This document shows, piece after piece, positions 1-12,300 of a DNA stretch of 64,000 nt; the stretch's first letter is position 1; every line of letters starts with the position of its first letter. Position numbers and translations under genes: made by a program. Source of the stretch: Pomphorhynchus laevis. Lineage: Eukaryota; Acanthocephala; Palaeacanthocephala; Echinorhynchida; Pomphorhynchidae. Location: the NCBI GenBank assembly GCA_012934845.2, contig WNNJ02000513.1:1-64000 (forward strand). Reading direction: 5' to 3'. The notes below the pieces were generated by a model that worked only from the letters and a program-made list of their open reading frames with translations, searched no databases and was not told the DNA's origin.

Positions 1-243
1 TTTCATAAGTTGCCATGAATACATTCATTGTGTTTAATAAGTTGCCATACATTCATTATGGCATTCATTTCATAAATGCCATAAATAGTTGATTTAATCT
101 ACTGCATTTGCAATCAAATTTATGCGAAAAACGTAAATTTTGATTTGACATGAGTTTCTGAAATAAAAGACAAAGTCGGCGCATGACAACAAGCTTAAAA
201 ATAAAAGAATTAGTCTAAATAGCGGTGTAGATCTTGTGAAGTA

Positions 244-363
244 ATGGGCATTCGATCATGTAAACGGAATAGAAAATATCTTAGTGATGAAGACATGTAT
301 ATACTTGAATTTCTGACTGTATTCTCAAGAGACGATATACTAAAGTGGTACGAGCAATTCAAG
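244..363 (+). CDS. EF-hand gene exon 1
   Basis: Forty codons from the ATG; the donor is AAG|GTATGT. The start gives an MG N-terminus as in myristoylated calcium sensors. An open frame on the opposite strand here is a shadow. Confidence 0.8.
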
Positions 364-3300
364 GTATGTATCAAGCTATTTTCCCCAATAGTAAAATATA
401 ATTCACAATGTATCTTCATCTATTTTACGATCGATTGAAAATTAAGTCATTTTAGAAAAGGTTCTATGCTAATGTAATGACCAGGAAGGCCTTCGTGGCA
501 ATATTTCGTAAAAGCTTCAGTTATTCTCTTGACTGCGGTATCTACAATTATCTATTTAACGTATTTGATACTGATAGGAGAGGATCAATAGGTATGTTTA
601 TTTCAATAAAAATGAACAATATTGCTTTAATAAAACTATTTATTTTTTATTATAAATAAATTTGAAATTTGAAATATTTGGAAAGTTTAAATCAACGTTT
701 TAAAGCATTATAAAACCAATCTTTCTTGTTATAATATATTATAAGTTAATATAAGTGTGCGCTATTAATGAGTAATTTGTTAAAATAAAAACTGCTTCCT
801 TACATATTTTCTTCGGATAAGTGAATACGTGTAACAGACGGCTTAAAAATTGAACTTGATAAAAAAGTATTTTGGCAAATTAAATAGATGAAGTAAACCT
901 ATTTATGCGATACTATTATTTAAATCAAAATATGTAATATTTAATTTATAGTTTTATTGTAATTTATATTTAAATTTTATGTAATTGTATATATTATATT
1001 TACTTTTAATAATTTGTTGACAATTAATATTTTATTAAAGTTGTTCATGTAACATTAAAATACCTATATTTAGGAATAAATATTTAAATTATTTTCAATA
1101 ATAAGAATATCATCGCACTTCTTATTAAAGCATAAATCGCCTGTTTAATGTAAGATATTTAACAGATTTTATATTCAAAACTATATTTTATTAAATACTA
1201 CGATGTTATTTACAAGAAATCAAAAAGTTTATGAATATAAATTATACAAAACTGAACAAATCAATTAATTAATCCTTATCGTATAAAAAATTATTGTGAT
1301 CTAAATTGAGGTTTTTTACTTCAAAAATTCCCAATTAACATTCCTAGGTACTTATTGATTAATTGTTTGTTTGCTTTTCTGAAAACATAACATTTATGAA
1401 ACTTTTGACCTGTGGATTTAAAAAATTCATACTTTATAAGCTCAAGATAGCGAGACAGCAAGTTTAATGTGAATTGAGTTGTACACATGAGGGGCATAAT
1501 CTTTCCAGATCGTAAGGATAAGGTAGTCTTTGTTCCAGGTAGCTTTTTGATCTAAATTAAGAGATTTATGGTGTAATTTAGCTCTTAAAAATGTGTTGCA
1601 ACTTTATATTCACTATGAACAACATTTCCAATGTATTCGAAATTGTATTCATTGATCATATATCTAATATGTTATCTTGGAATTTTTAGTTTACGACCTA
1701 TAAACAATGATTTATAGCTTATAGCTTACGATATAATTTATATAATTATAAATTATAATTGATATAGTTATCATATAATTTAAATTATATAATTATAAAA
1801 TAATATTATTATATTATTATATAATATCAAGGTATATAAGGAATATTATAATATTAAGGTATAATTATAATTAAGGTATTGCTATTTCCTTATAGCTCTT
1901 TGTATTAAATGTTAATATGAAAATTATTGAATTAAAACAGATGAATCACTTTCGTCGACTTTACAAAACTCTTATGTTCGCATTAAATGAGTTCGAATAT
2001 CAATGAATTAAAATCAATCAAATGCTTTTATATTATATTTATAATGGTTACGTTTAATTAATAATATTATTTAATATTATTAATTAATAATATTAATTAA
2101 TAATATTATTTTAATATTATTTAAAAAAATAATATTCACTACATTTAATAAACTATATTGTGATTTGCTTTACTGAAATAAATTAAGAAATCATACGAAA
2201 GGAAATAATAGGTCAATAATGTGTGTTCGCTTGTATTTAAAATAATCGCTATTAAAGTTTGAAAATAAACTTTAATTCATAGCTATATTTTGCTTACACT
2301 GATTTTAATTTTGTCACTTTCGGATATAATTGTCGAATAATCATATCTATCCTGATCGGCGGCAATACTTAGCAGCATGGATTGACATCACCAGTGAGCT
2401 CATTTCTATATTTCGTGGTTAGTTTTGATTTCTGCAATTGTTCTTCGCGGCTGATTTGCTAGATAATTTTATTCGCACGAGTTATCTATTAGATGTGGGG
2501 GCATTATACCAATTTAACTAGACAGAATTAATTTCTCTTATATGTTTAGATAATATGTTTTCATGTTTCATTTGTCGAATTAGTTACAACCCAAAATTAA
2601 CGTTAGAATACATTATTGTCTAATTTAAATGTATATATTTTTTTGTTAATGTAAAAACATTTTAAATAACCTGATGAAGACTACTCTTGGAATATTCTAT
2701 TTTTTTTTCAATTGCTGTGTAATGTGAAACTAGATTCAGTGGTGACACATTATCATAAGATATTTCGCCACGATTCAGAATAACATAGATAAACTTTAAA
2801 GAGAAGTAATGAAGCCTAAAAGTCAATTAATGACCGATTAATCATCAGATAGGAACAATGAGTATTATTATTCCTGGAGAGGCGCGATCTCTAGAATTTT
2901 ATCCATTTTCTTTGACATGGATGTTTATCAATATTATTATCTTTGCTATTTTCTTTGTCGATTTTAGCACAAAAAAATATCTATTTTAAAAATATAAAAT
3001 TGTCGACATCATCAATTTAATTGGAGAATAATAAGTTTTCCCGACTTATCAGTTAAATAAAAAATTCTTTCTGTGCTTCTGATATTTCTTTAAACTTACA
3101 TATGCGGTATCATCATACAACTCCATATACATCGACTCACTGCATGTAAGATTTTTTGATGACATATTAATATTGTTTCGTCCGCTACGGCAGTAGCGGA
3201 CGAACCCGTACTCATCAAAAGCTACTGCCGTGCAATAGTACACCCGTACTAATCTAAAGCCTTGTACCGCTGTAGTTTCGATATGAACACTATTTGCATT

Positions 3301-6300
3301 TTCTGATTTGAATCTAGATTATTTCAATCGGTTGGTCTACGACTTACTGATTAGGCTAACAATTCAGTACAGCTAGAAATTCTTCAGTATGTGAAAAGCT
3401 CAATGTAATTAATTGTAATGTTCCCCCTTTTTAGTTTTTGTAATTTATATAAATTAGTCATATAACTGTGTATAACCTAAATGCATATAAGCTCATACTA
3501 TACCAATTAGCTATACCAATTACGGGGTGCTTACCTCTTAGAAATACTTATTACTTATTTAGTAGTAATATTATAATATTATAATATTACAGAATTATAA
3601 TATTATAATATTATTAATATAATTTTTAATATTTTAAAAACACTTGTTTTAATTTCACTATCTCTCTATCAGATTTTGTCGAATTATTGGTAATACTCAA
3701 TCTAATGCTATATGGCGATCCAAGGGAGAAGTTGAAATTGTTTTTTGACATGTACGATATTGATAGAAACGGATATATAGACATATTTGAAATGGATAAA
3801 ATTATAAAGGTACCTTTATTTACTCAACCGTATGAATATGTAAATATAAATATGCAACATTTTAGAATTATTTTTCAATATTATAAAATAATATTTAATC
3901 ACTATTTTATAATTTAACGTTTTTGCTTAAACCAAACAGCAATCCTGTTTTGTTAGTTTATTAGCCAGTCAACAATTATAGGACGTTGAAAAATGAATCT
4001 GTTATCAACGTTAAAATATTTATTTTATGGAATTGTTTACTTATTTTTTATGGATCATTCAAGTCGTACATAATATATTAAAAAACTACATAAATTACAA
4101 TTTTAATGATTATTTAATAAGCATTAAAATTATATAAAACTATATAAAATCACTATTATTTTAGAAATATTTTTGAACATTACAAACACAACATTAGGAT
4201 TTTACAATTTTACAACATTTTCAATTAGCTGATCTGATTTGTTGTTTTCCCGGTTATATAAACTTTGCCAGAAATACTGATACTATGTATTATTGGTACG
4301 ACATTATTATTTTCTGCTAATTGTCAATCAAGTTCGATGAATTTTTATTTTTTTCTATTTCTTATAATTTGACTTTTAAAAACGAAAAAGTTTGCATCCA
4401 AACGTATTTACACTTTAAAATGCAAACTGCTTTACGTGATCACGTTTAAGAGACCAGGTAATGACCAATAGCTAGGTGGCGTAGCGCGTGAATTGAAGGT
4501 GGTAGATCTTTATAGATCTTGTTCCAACCTGCAACCGCCTTAAGCCGGGCAGCTCCCTTCGGATGCCGCTGGATGGCCCGTTGTAAGTTTAGTTTGAATC
4601 ACTAAAAAATAAAAGTGACTGCGACGACATTTTGGTGGCGACAATGAAAAAGCAACGTTAAAAATTATGACTCAACAAAAGTTACATGTACACAACCAGA
4701 TTAGAAACACATGTAAGTACAAAACATTGTAATTTTAGATATTTTAAATGTATAAGAAAAAATTGTAAAGCTTGTAATGTTATAATAATTGTGGCGCGCC
4801 CAGCGCGCCACCCATGCCAGATGCGCCACCATAGGGTGTCGCATCATGGGAGCACCCTATGGTGGCGCATAAATGTTGAATCCTATGCGCATATGATTTT
4901 ATGCGCCACCATAGGGAGCACCCTATGGTGGCGCATAAAATCATAAAAATCCATAGGGTGGCGCATCTGGCATGGGTGGCGCGCTGGGCGGTCCACAATA
5001 ATTACTTTGTAAGTAATACGACAAACAAATGTTTTTCGTTATATATCGATTATAATTGAAAACAGCAATTATATCGAGATTAAAACGAATCCGGAAATAT
5101 CTTATCACAGAATTTTAATTAAAAAAAGTTTAAATTCATTAAATATTAATAATAATTGTAACTGCAATACCACAGATGTAGTGTATCTAATACAGTGTAC
5201 ATGTGGATTGCAATATATAGGAAAAACATATCAAATGTTAAAAACTAGGTTTAGGCAACACATATATAATATACAGCATAATAGTCAAACTATATTTCAT
5301 AAACATATGAGATTAATAGGATATGATATTAAAAACTGTAAATTATTTATTTTAGAACATATTGTTGAAGAAAACATTTCAATATTAAATCAAAAACTAT
5401 TAGAAAAAGAAGATTTTTGGATTAAAACGCTTAATTCCAAGTACCCATTAGGATTGAATGACGTTGTACAAGGAATTGGCAGAAGTAGTATAGTAAATAA
5501 TAAACAACTATATTATAATAATCCGGTTAAACGCAAACCAAGAAGTCATGGTGATAAAAGGAATAGGAAAAATAGAGTTAAAAATATTAAAAAAGATATG
5601 TATATAAATGAACGATTAGAAATATTAAAACAACTTTTAAGTGATAATAAGCTAAAAGATCTTTATGTAAATATAAGAAGTTTTTCTAAAGATATCATAT
5701 GTTCAATAAATCAAAAATTAATTAACGACTATGATAGGCTAAGTTGTATAATAGACAGTTATTGTAATACAAAATACTATAATCGTACAATAGATGTTAT
5801 TGCGAATTACAACAATATTATACTAATCCGGTTAAACGCAAGCCAAGAAGATATTGCGATAAAAGGAATAAGAAAAAATAGATTTAAAAATATTAAAAAT
5901 ATCGAAATAGAGAATAATTACATAAAAATCCAATAAAACCTAGGTTCATATGTAGTGCGTTTAAATGTACATTAAAACCACTTTCTGTTTATATGAATAA
6001 AATACTTGAAGTAATTAAAGCACATTTTAAAAAATATTGCAAGGTAATATTGTAACATAAATAACTCTAAAAGTAAAGAAATAACAGCTGCAATCGATTA
6101 ACGATTCTGATATGTTAAGTTGTATAATAGACAGTTATTGTAATATAAAATACTATAATTGGACAATAAATGTTAATATACCCGAACAATAAACTTTAAA
6201 TGTTAAAATAAATAAATTTTAAATAAAAGTAAATAAATAATAGGTAAAAAATAATAGTAAATAATAAATAAACTTTATTATATACATACTATATACAATA

Positions 6301-9300
6301 TTATATACTAATATATTAGTATATTATCCTCAATTCATATAATCCTCAATTCATATAAAATGACAAAACTCATTTCATCTCGATGATTAACTCAATTTTC
6401 TGACAAACGCTGATTTTCAATTTTTACATCTTTTTTGTTCTTACTCTAATTTTTACAAATCTTTTTCCTTTCTATATGAAACCTCCTGTATATGAGCTAA
6501 GATTTATTCCTTAATTAAAGTGATTTTGAATGATTGATTAAATATTATTTATTAATATTTATTTTTAATATTTATTATTAATATTATTATATTATTTACT
6601 AATATAAATAATAGTGAATAATGAATAAAATTTATCATATACATACTATATTATTATATATAATAATACTTATTATATATACTGTAATATAGTATATTTG
6701 ATTTATTATTTTTGATTTAATTTGATTTAATTTTTTTAATTTAATTTATTTTTTTGTACAATAAATCAAAGGTAAAAGATTAAGTTGTATAATAGGCAGT
6801 TATAATATTAAAAATAGTAATTTTTAATAAAATTATGTAACAAAAACATTGATTTGCTTAATTCATAAATTTCTTTGATAAATTAATTAATAAACTTTGT
6901 TATTAGTTAATAACAAAGTTTAGGTGATAGGTCAAGTTGTACAATAGACAGTTATTGTACTATAAAATATTATAATCGGACAATAGATGTCAATAAAAAT
7001 AATAAAAAATATGCACTGGCCATAACATTCATTAATAAATGTATAGATAACATAAATATAGCAGACTTTTAATATCGAGGGGCTTTTAAATAATTCTAAA
7101 ATAAATAAATAATATGGTCAGATTTAAGTAAATATATTCCTAAAATAAGGTATAAACTCCTACCACCATTAGGACGAAAAATTTGTAATTATAATAAAGA
7201 ATTAAAATCAATATGTAACGATAATATTAGAAACAGAATGCAATTGTAAAAGTCTTAGTTTTGATAAAATAAATGAACATATATGTACCCATAATCTAGA
7301 ATTAATTGAAAATTGTGAATTAAGAAAGCTGCTATCAAAAGGGTATAAATATAGATTAAATAATAACAACGACAAAAATAAAATTTACAATTCGTTATAT
7401 AATAACTTAAATGATTACTTTAGTAAGCTGATTAATAGTGAAAGCTCGAATATATCTAAGATAAAAATTTGGAAAGATTATATATTTAATAAAATTAAAA
7501 ATAAAATGAAAATAACAAACAATTATAAAAGGAAAGATCAAATTAATAAAGATATGTATACAGAACTTACTAAATTAAAGCATAACTATATAATAACAAC
7601 TATTGATAAAGCTAGTAATAACTTTGTCTCCAAATGCAAAAAGCTTTATTATGATATACTAATGAAAGAGGTTAATTCTAATGATTTAAATGTAAATCCA
7701 ACATATGAACGTAGTGAGTTGAGTTTTGAAACAATTATTACAAGTCATTGTTCTATAATGGATAAAAAGGGTATAAAGGTTGAATTAGATAATAAAACTA
7801 TACCTATATTATATTGGAATCCAAAATTACATAAAAATCCAATAAAACCTAGGTTCATATGTAGTGCGTTTAAATGTACATTAAAACCACTTTCTGTCTA
7901 TATGAATAAAATACTTAAAGTAATTAAAGCACATTTTAAAAAATATTGCAATGTAATCGAAATTAATACTGGTATAAAACACTATTTCAGTATTAATTCT
8001 ACAAAAGAATTTTTAGAACAGACAAAAGGAATAAATTTTCAAAATATAAATACATACGATTTTAGTACGCTTTATACAAATCTAGATTTAGTAGATATTA
8101 AAGATGCGTTAGTAAAATTAATTAATCTTATATTCGGAAAAAGATATACATATATATGTTATAATAATTATAACGCCTATCTAACAAAAATTAAACCATC
8201 AAATAAATATAAATATATTGATAAAATTGAATTAATAGAATCCTTAAATATTTTGATAAATCAAAATTATTTAAAAGTAGGGACATCTATATTTAGACAA
8301 GTAAAAGGTGTTCCAATGGGTGGTAATAGTAGCCCAATTATAGCTGACTTGTTTTTAAGCTTTATAGAACACATTTTTAGAACACACAAAAGGAATAAAT
8401 TTTCATTATATACGATTTTATATAAATTTTGAACAATTAGAAAAATTACAAAATTAGATGCATTAGAAAAATTAATTAATCTTATATTCAAGTAAATATA
8501 AGTATAGAATAAAGTTGAATTAATAAAAGACTTAAATATTTTGATAAGTCAAAATTATTTAAAAGTATGGACATATATATCCGGACAAATAAAAGGTGTT
8601 CAAATGGAAGGTAATAGTAGCCCAATAATAGCTGACTTATTTTTAAGCTTTATAGAATATGAATTTGTTCATAACTGTGTAAAAACTAAATCTAAACAAT
8701 ATAAATATATGAAATATATGTTTTGATACATTGATGATATATGTGTATTTAATTCTAATAATTTTTATTCAATTAGTGAGCACATTTATCCAGAAAGCCT
8801 TATTCTTAACAAAATCAATATTAATGATAAAGAAGGTGTATATCTAGATATGAACATTAAATTAACATTAACTAAAACTACTATTGATTTATATCGTAAA
8901 GATGACATATTTAAATTTACAAGAAACATATTCTTGCATGAGCATTCATGCATACCATATAATATAAAATATAATACATTAAATAATGAAATTTTAAGAA
9001 TTGCAACAATATGTAATGATATTGGCTTTCTTCAAAATCATTTAAATAATTTAATAGATACATATTTTAAACTAGGTTACTATAAAAATAACATCAAGCA
9101 GAAAATAGTAAAATATATAAATCAACACAATAATATAAAGAATAAATTTAAACTCTTAAGTGGCAAATTTTTATGGATGGATAATAAATAATATACTTTG
9201 TATTAGAATAAGATACTAGATTAGCGCGTATTGGCCCCGCTGCTATTTTGGGTAGAGGAGTTAGGGGGCGAAACCTGATAGCATATCAGTTCCTCCTGAT

Positions 9301-12300
9301 GACCTCTAATTCTTATTCTGATACAACGTCTGTAAAGATATAAACGATATATTTACATAAAAAACATATTTTTGCATGAGCATTCATGCATACCATATAA
9401 TGTAAAATATTATACATTAAATAATGAAATTTTAAGAATTGCAACAATATGTAATGATATTGGCTTTCTTCAAAATCATTTAAATAATTTAATAGATACA
9501 TATTGTAAACTAGGTCACTGTAAAAATATAATCAAACAGAAAATAGTAAAATATATAACTAAGCACAATAATATTAAAAATAAATTTAAAATCATTAGCG
9601 GAAATTTTAAGAATTGCCATAATATGAGATGATTTGAATAAATGTCAGTTAAGTTACAAGATAATCAAAGGAATTCAACAAGACATCATGTGTAAGTCTT
9701 CTTCCATGTTCACGGCCTCAAATTCAGGGGGATCTGAGCCCCCAACCACTCCAACACACCGCCTTCCGACTAAACCACCCGGGGTCTAGATCCCCCTCAT
9801 CCTGCTTGAGCACTTCCTGCTCCAAGCAGGATGGCACCCACGCAATTCGAGCAGGAAAGGGGCCTCGCAGCGATCAGTAGTTGCAATAGAAGGACAGCTG
9901 GTAGAGCTACAGACTCCACACGAAGAGGTTCCACTGCAGCTGGAGGCCCAGTGTCTCCATTTATGACAACGGCTGCAGTGAGGATAGGTCAGATCATCCA
10001 TCTCTGTGATAGTGAATTTAATATTGAAACCCATAAAGGGATTCGACGCAGAATTGGACAAGGACTCAGCAATATTTACTGGAGCATTGCAAAAGCCAAC
10101 CGGGATAGGGTTCCCATCCCTACCCCGGATTGACTTCAGATTATTGACCTTGAATTTAGCCATAAAAGAGCGTATATTTTCTTCTATTGAACAGCGAAGA
10201 TTTGAAACTTTCAGAGAGGCCATGATAGGCTTGGATGAGATTTCACCATATTCAGCTAAATTGGCAGAGAAGTACTCTATGTAGTTTGCGGCGAGGATAT
10301 TGGAGACAAAAGAGATCTTCACCTCCGCAGGGTGTAACCTACCAGAGTTAAAAAGAACCCTGTTCAGAAACTGTTTGGTGAAGGATCTCAAATATTTATT
10401 GTAGAGATCGTGTTTTTCAACCGGTTTTTTAACTTTTATTATCAACAAATTCTTCAATTTAGGGATGGGGGAAGCACATCCCCATCACCTGAGACCATGG
10501 GAAAATTACTAACCTTGTTACTTGAATGATTCGTAGTTAGATTTACCTTTATTTAATCTTTTTTCATAGGATGATCGTTTATTTTAGAATGAATACAGGC
10601 AAAATTGTTGCTATCCTTTGATAGGTCCGACGTTACTTGTGCAGTACAAATTTTTTGATGCTAAGTTATGTAACACGCGATGCCCAAATTACTAGATACT
10701 AAAAACTAAAGAATTAATATAACTATACGCCTGCCATCAATGTGTACAAGTAACAACGTTTTTTGTGCGTCGGAGCATCAAAGCTCCTGCAAAAATGCTT
10801 CAGAAATCTTCGATTTTGGAACGAAATCTCTTGAAAAAGGTATACTTTCTACTTCTACAATGACAATCAACGATCCTTAAGGTTAGTAAATTTGTTTCTA
10901 ACTCAGCATCTGACTCGGGGGAACTTCCCCCTATTCCAAAACTTAATAATTTGGCGATTATCACAGCTGCAAAATCTATAGAAAGGCACAGATTATTTAC
11001 TGTCTTTCTCCGTACCTTCGTTAAAGATTACCCCGGGAGAATTAAGAAGAGCATATTCCACATAGGAACGTTATTGTTAAAGCCTATTCAGGCGACCCTA
11101 AAAATTACGAACTTCCCTCCTCACCTCGAAGAGGAAGATTTTGACCTCCTTCGGAAGACCTATAAATTGAACTCAATAAGAGGACTTAAGTCGAAGACAG
11201 GAGATGTACTCCCGATTGCCTTTTGCACGGCAGATTTAGATAATGCTCTGTTGTTATCCAAGGCCGCGATTAACCCCTTTCTGGGGTATAACTTAAGGTT
11301 TACCCTGGTTGATCAAGACTCGTTTACTTATCCACATTGCAACCTATGCCATAGTTGGGGGCACTGGGCCTCGTCTTGTTCGCGTGAAAAAATATGTGGA
11401 GTTTGTGGACTTACTTCATGCGATAATATGTCTAAGGGGGAGAGGTGTGTGACCCCTCCTGCCTGTATCAATTGCGGGGGAGACCACCCCGCGTGGTCAC
11501 GACGCTGCCGAATCTTCAAAGAAGATTCTCTGCCAAGTCAATCCCCTACTTCAAAAGACTACGCTTCCGTTTCTGCGCCGGCAGACAGAATGTCAAACTC
11601 GGACATATTATCTCTAATTGACAATAATAAGAAAGTTATATTGGCACAGATGGAGAGAATGATGACCCCCTTCTGGGGTCAAAACGTGGTGCCTCAGCAC
11701 GAACGGTTCCTCCCCTTAAAATTGGGAAATTGCTACAATATAAAGGGGCCTCCTTGTTGGGAAATAAAGATATTGCCAAGGGGGCTCTGACCCTGGATGG
11801 GGCTAGTGGCGGGAGGGGCAACCCTCCTGCACCTAGCTCTGTCTAGGTTGGCTGCCCCCGTCCAACTTGTCTGACACAATGGTGAGTAAACCCGAGCCTT
11901 TTTCTCTGAATATCATTTTAGTGGAATTCGGGAGGTGCTTCTGCCCTTAGACTTTTATCTGGTAGAGACGCAGATGTTATAGTCCTTCAGGAGACGCGGT
12001 CTATCCGTCTCCCCCAGGACATTACTCGATTTATCCCAAAGCAAATTTGTTCCCCCTATACTCCGTACATAACCAAATCTCACTCATCTTCATCTCAAGG
12101 ACTCCTGACTTTAGTTAAGTGCTCTTTAAGGTCCCCTTCCTGATAAATTACTCTTGTCCAGCCCTGTCTTGTTTGGTAGTTTCACTCGTTAAGAACGGTA
12201 AACGCCTCAGTCTAGCCAATGTATACATCCGTCCAGTGGAGATTCACAAGAATCGTGCCCTCCTGGATGGTATTATTGATAGCGGCTACGACATGCTACT

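Larger units (their letters stand above)
5040..9200 (+). mobile_element. Penelope-like retroelement with upstream GIY-YIG (Naiad-like), patchwork
   Basis: A GIY-YIG nuclease domain (about 5130-5500) lies 5' of a Penelope-type reverse transcriptase (about 7250-9191). No nuclease follows the RT, and the element's C-terminal end is reached at 9191. This order fits the permuted Naiad/Chlamys type of Penelope-like elements rather than classical Penelope, where GIY-YIG is C-terminal. The locus is a composite: 5922-6043 repeats 7834-7955, 8515-8661 repeats 8226-8367, and 9365-9632 repeats 8923-9190. A roughly 65-base AT-rich piece recurs near 5738, 6106, 6778 and 6930. It is therefore built from at least two broken copies. 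Confidence 0.65.

Noticed and set aside
210-419. Open frame of 69 codons on -
   Set aside because: Antisense shadow of exon 1 of the EF-hand gene, no protein features.
1730-1870. AT palindromes (also 2040-2120 and 3560-3615)
   Set aside because: Simple AT sequence; pairing is expected from base composition.
4686-4998. Open frames on both strands across the foldback
   Set aside because: Translated palindrome; the two frames mirror each other.
9240-9330. Firm call of a hammerhead ribozyme
   Set aside because: The two core strings are present but in an order and spacing for which I cannot draw stem I; left as a hypothesis.
9831-10284. Open frames on + across LINE A
   Set aside because: Antisense to the ORF1 of LINE A, which explains the openness.
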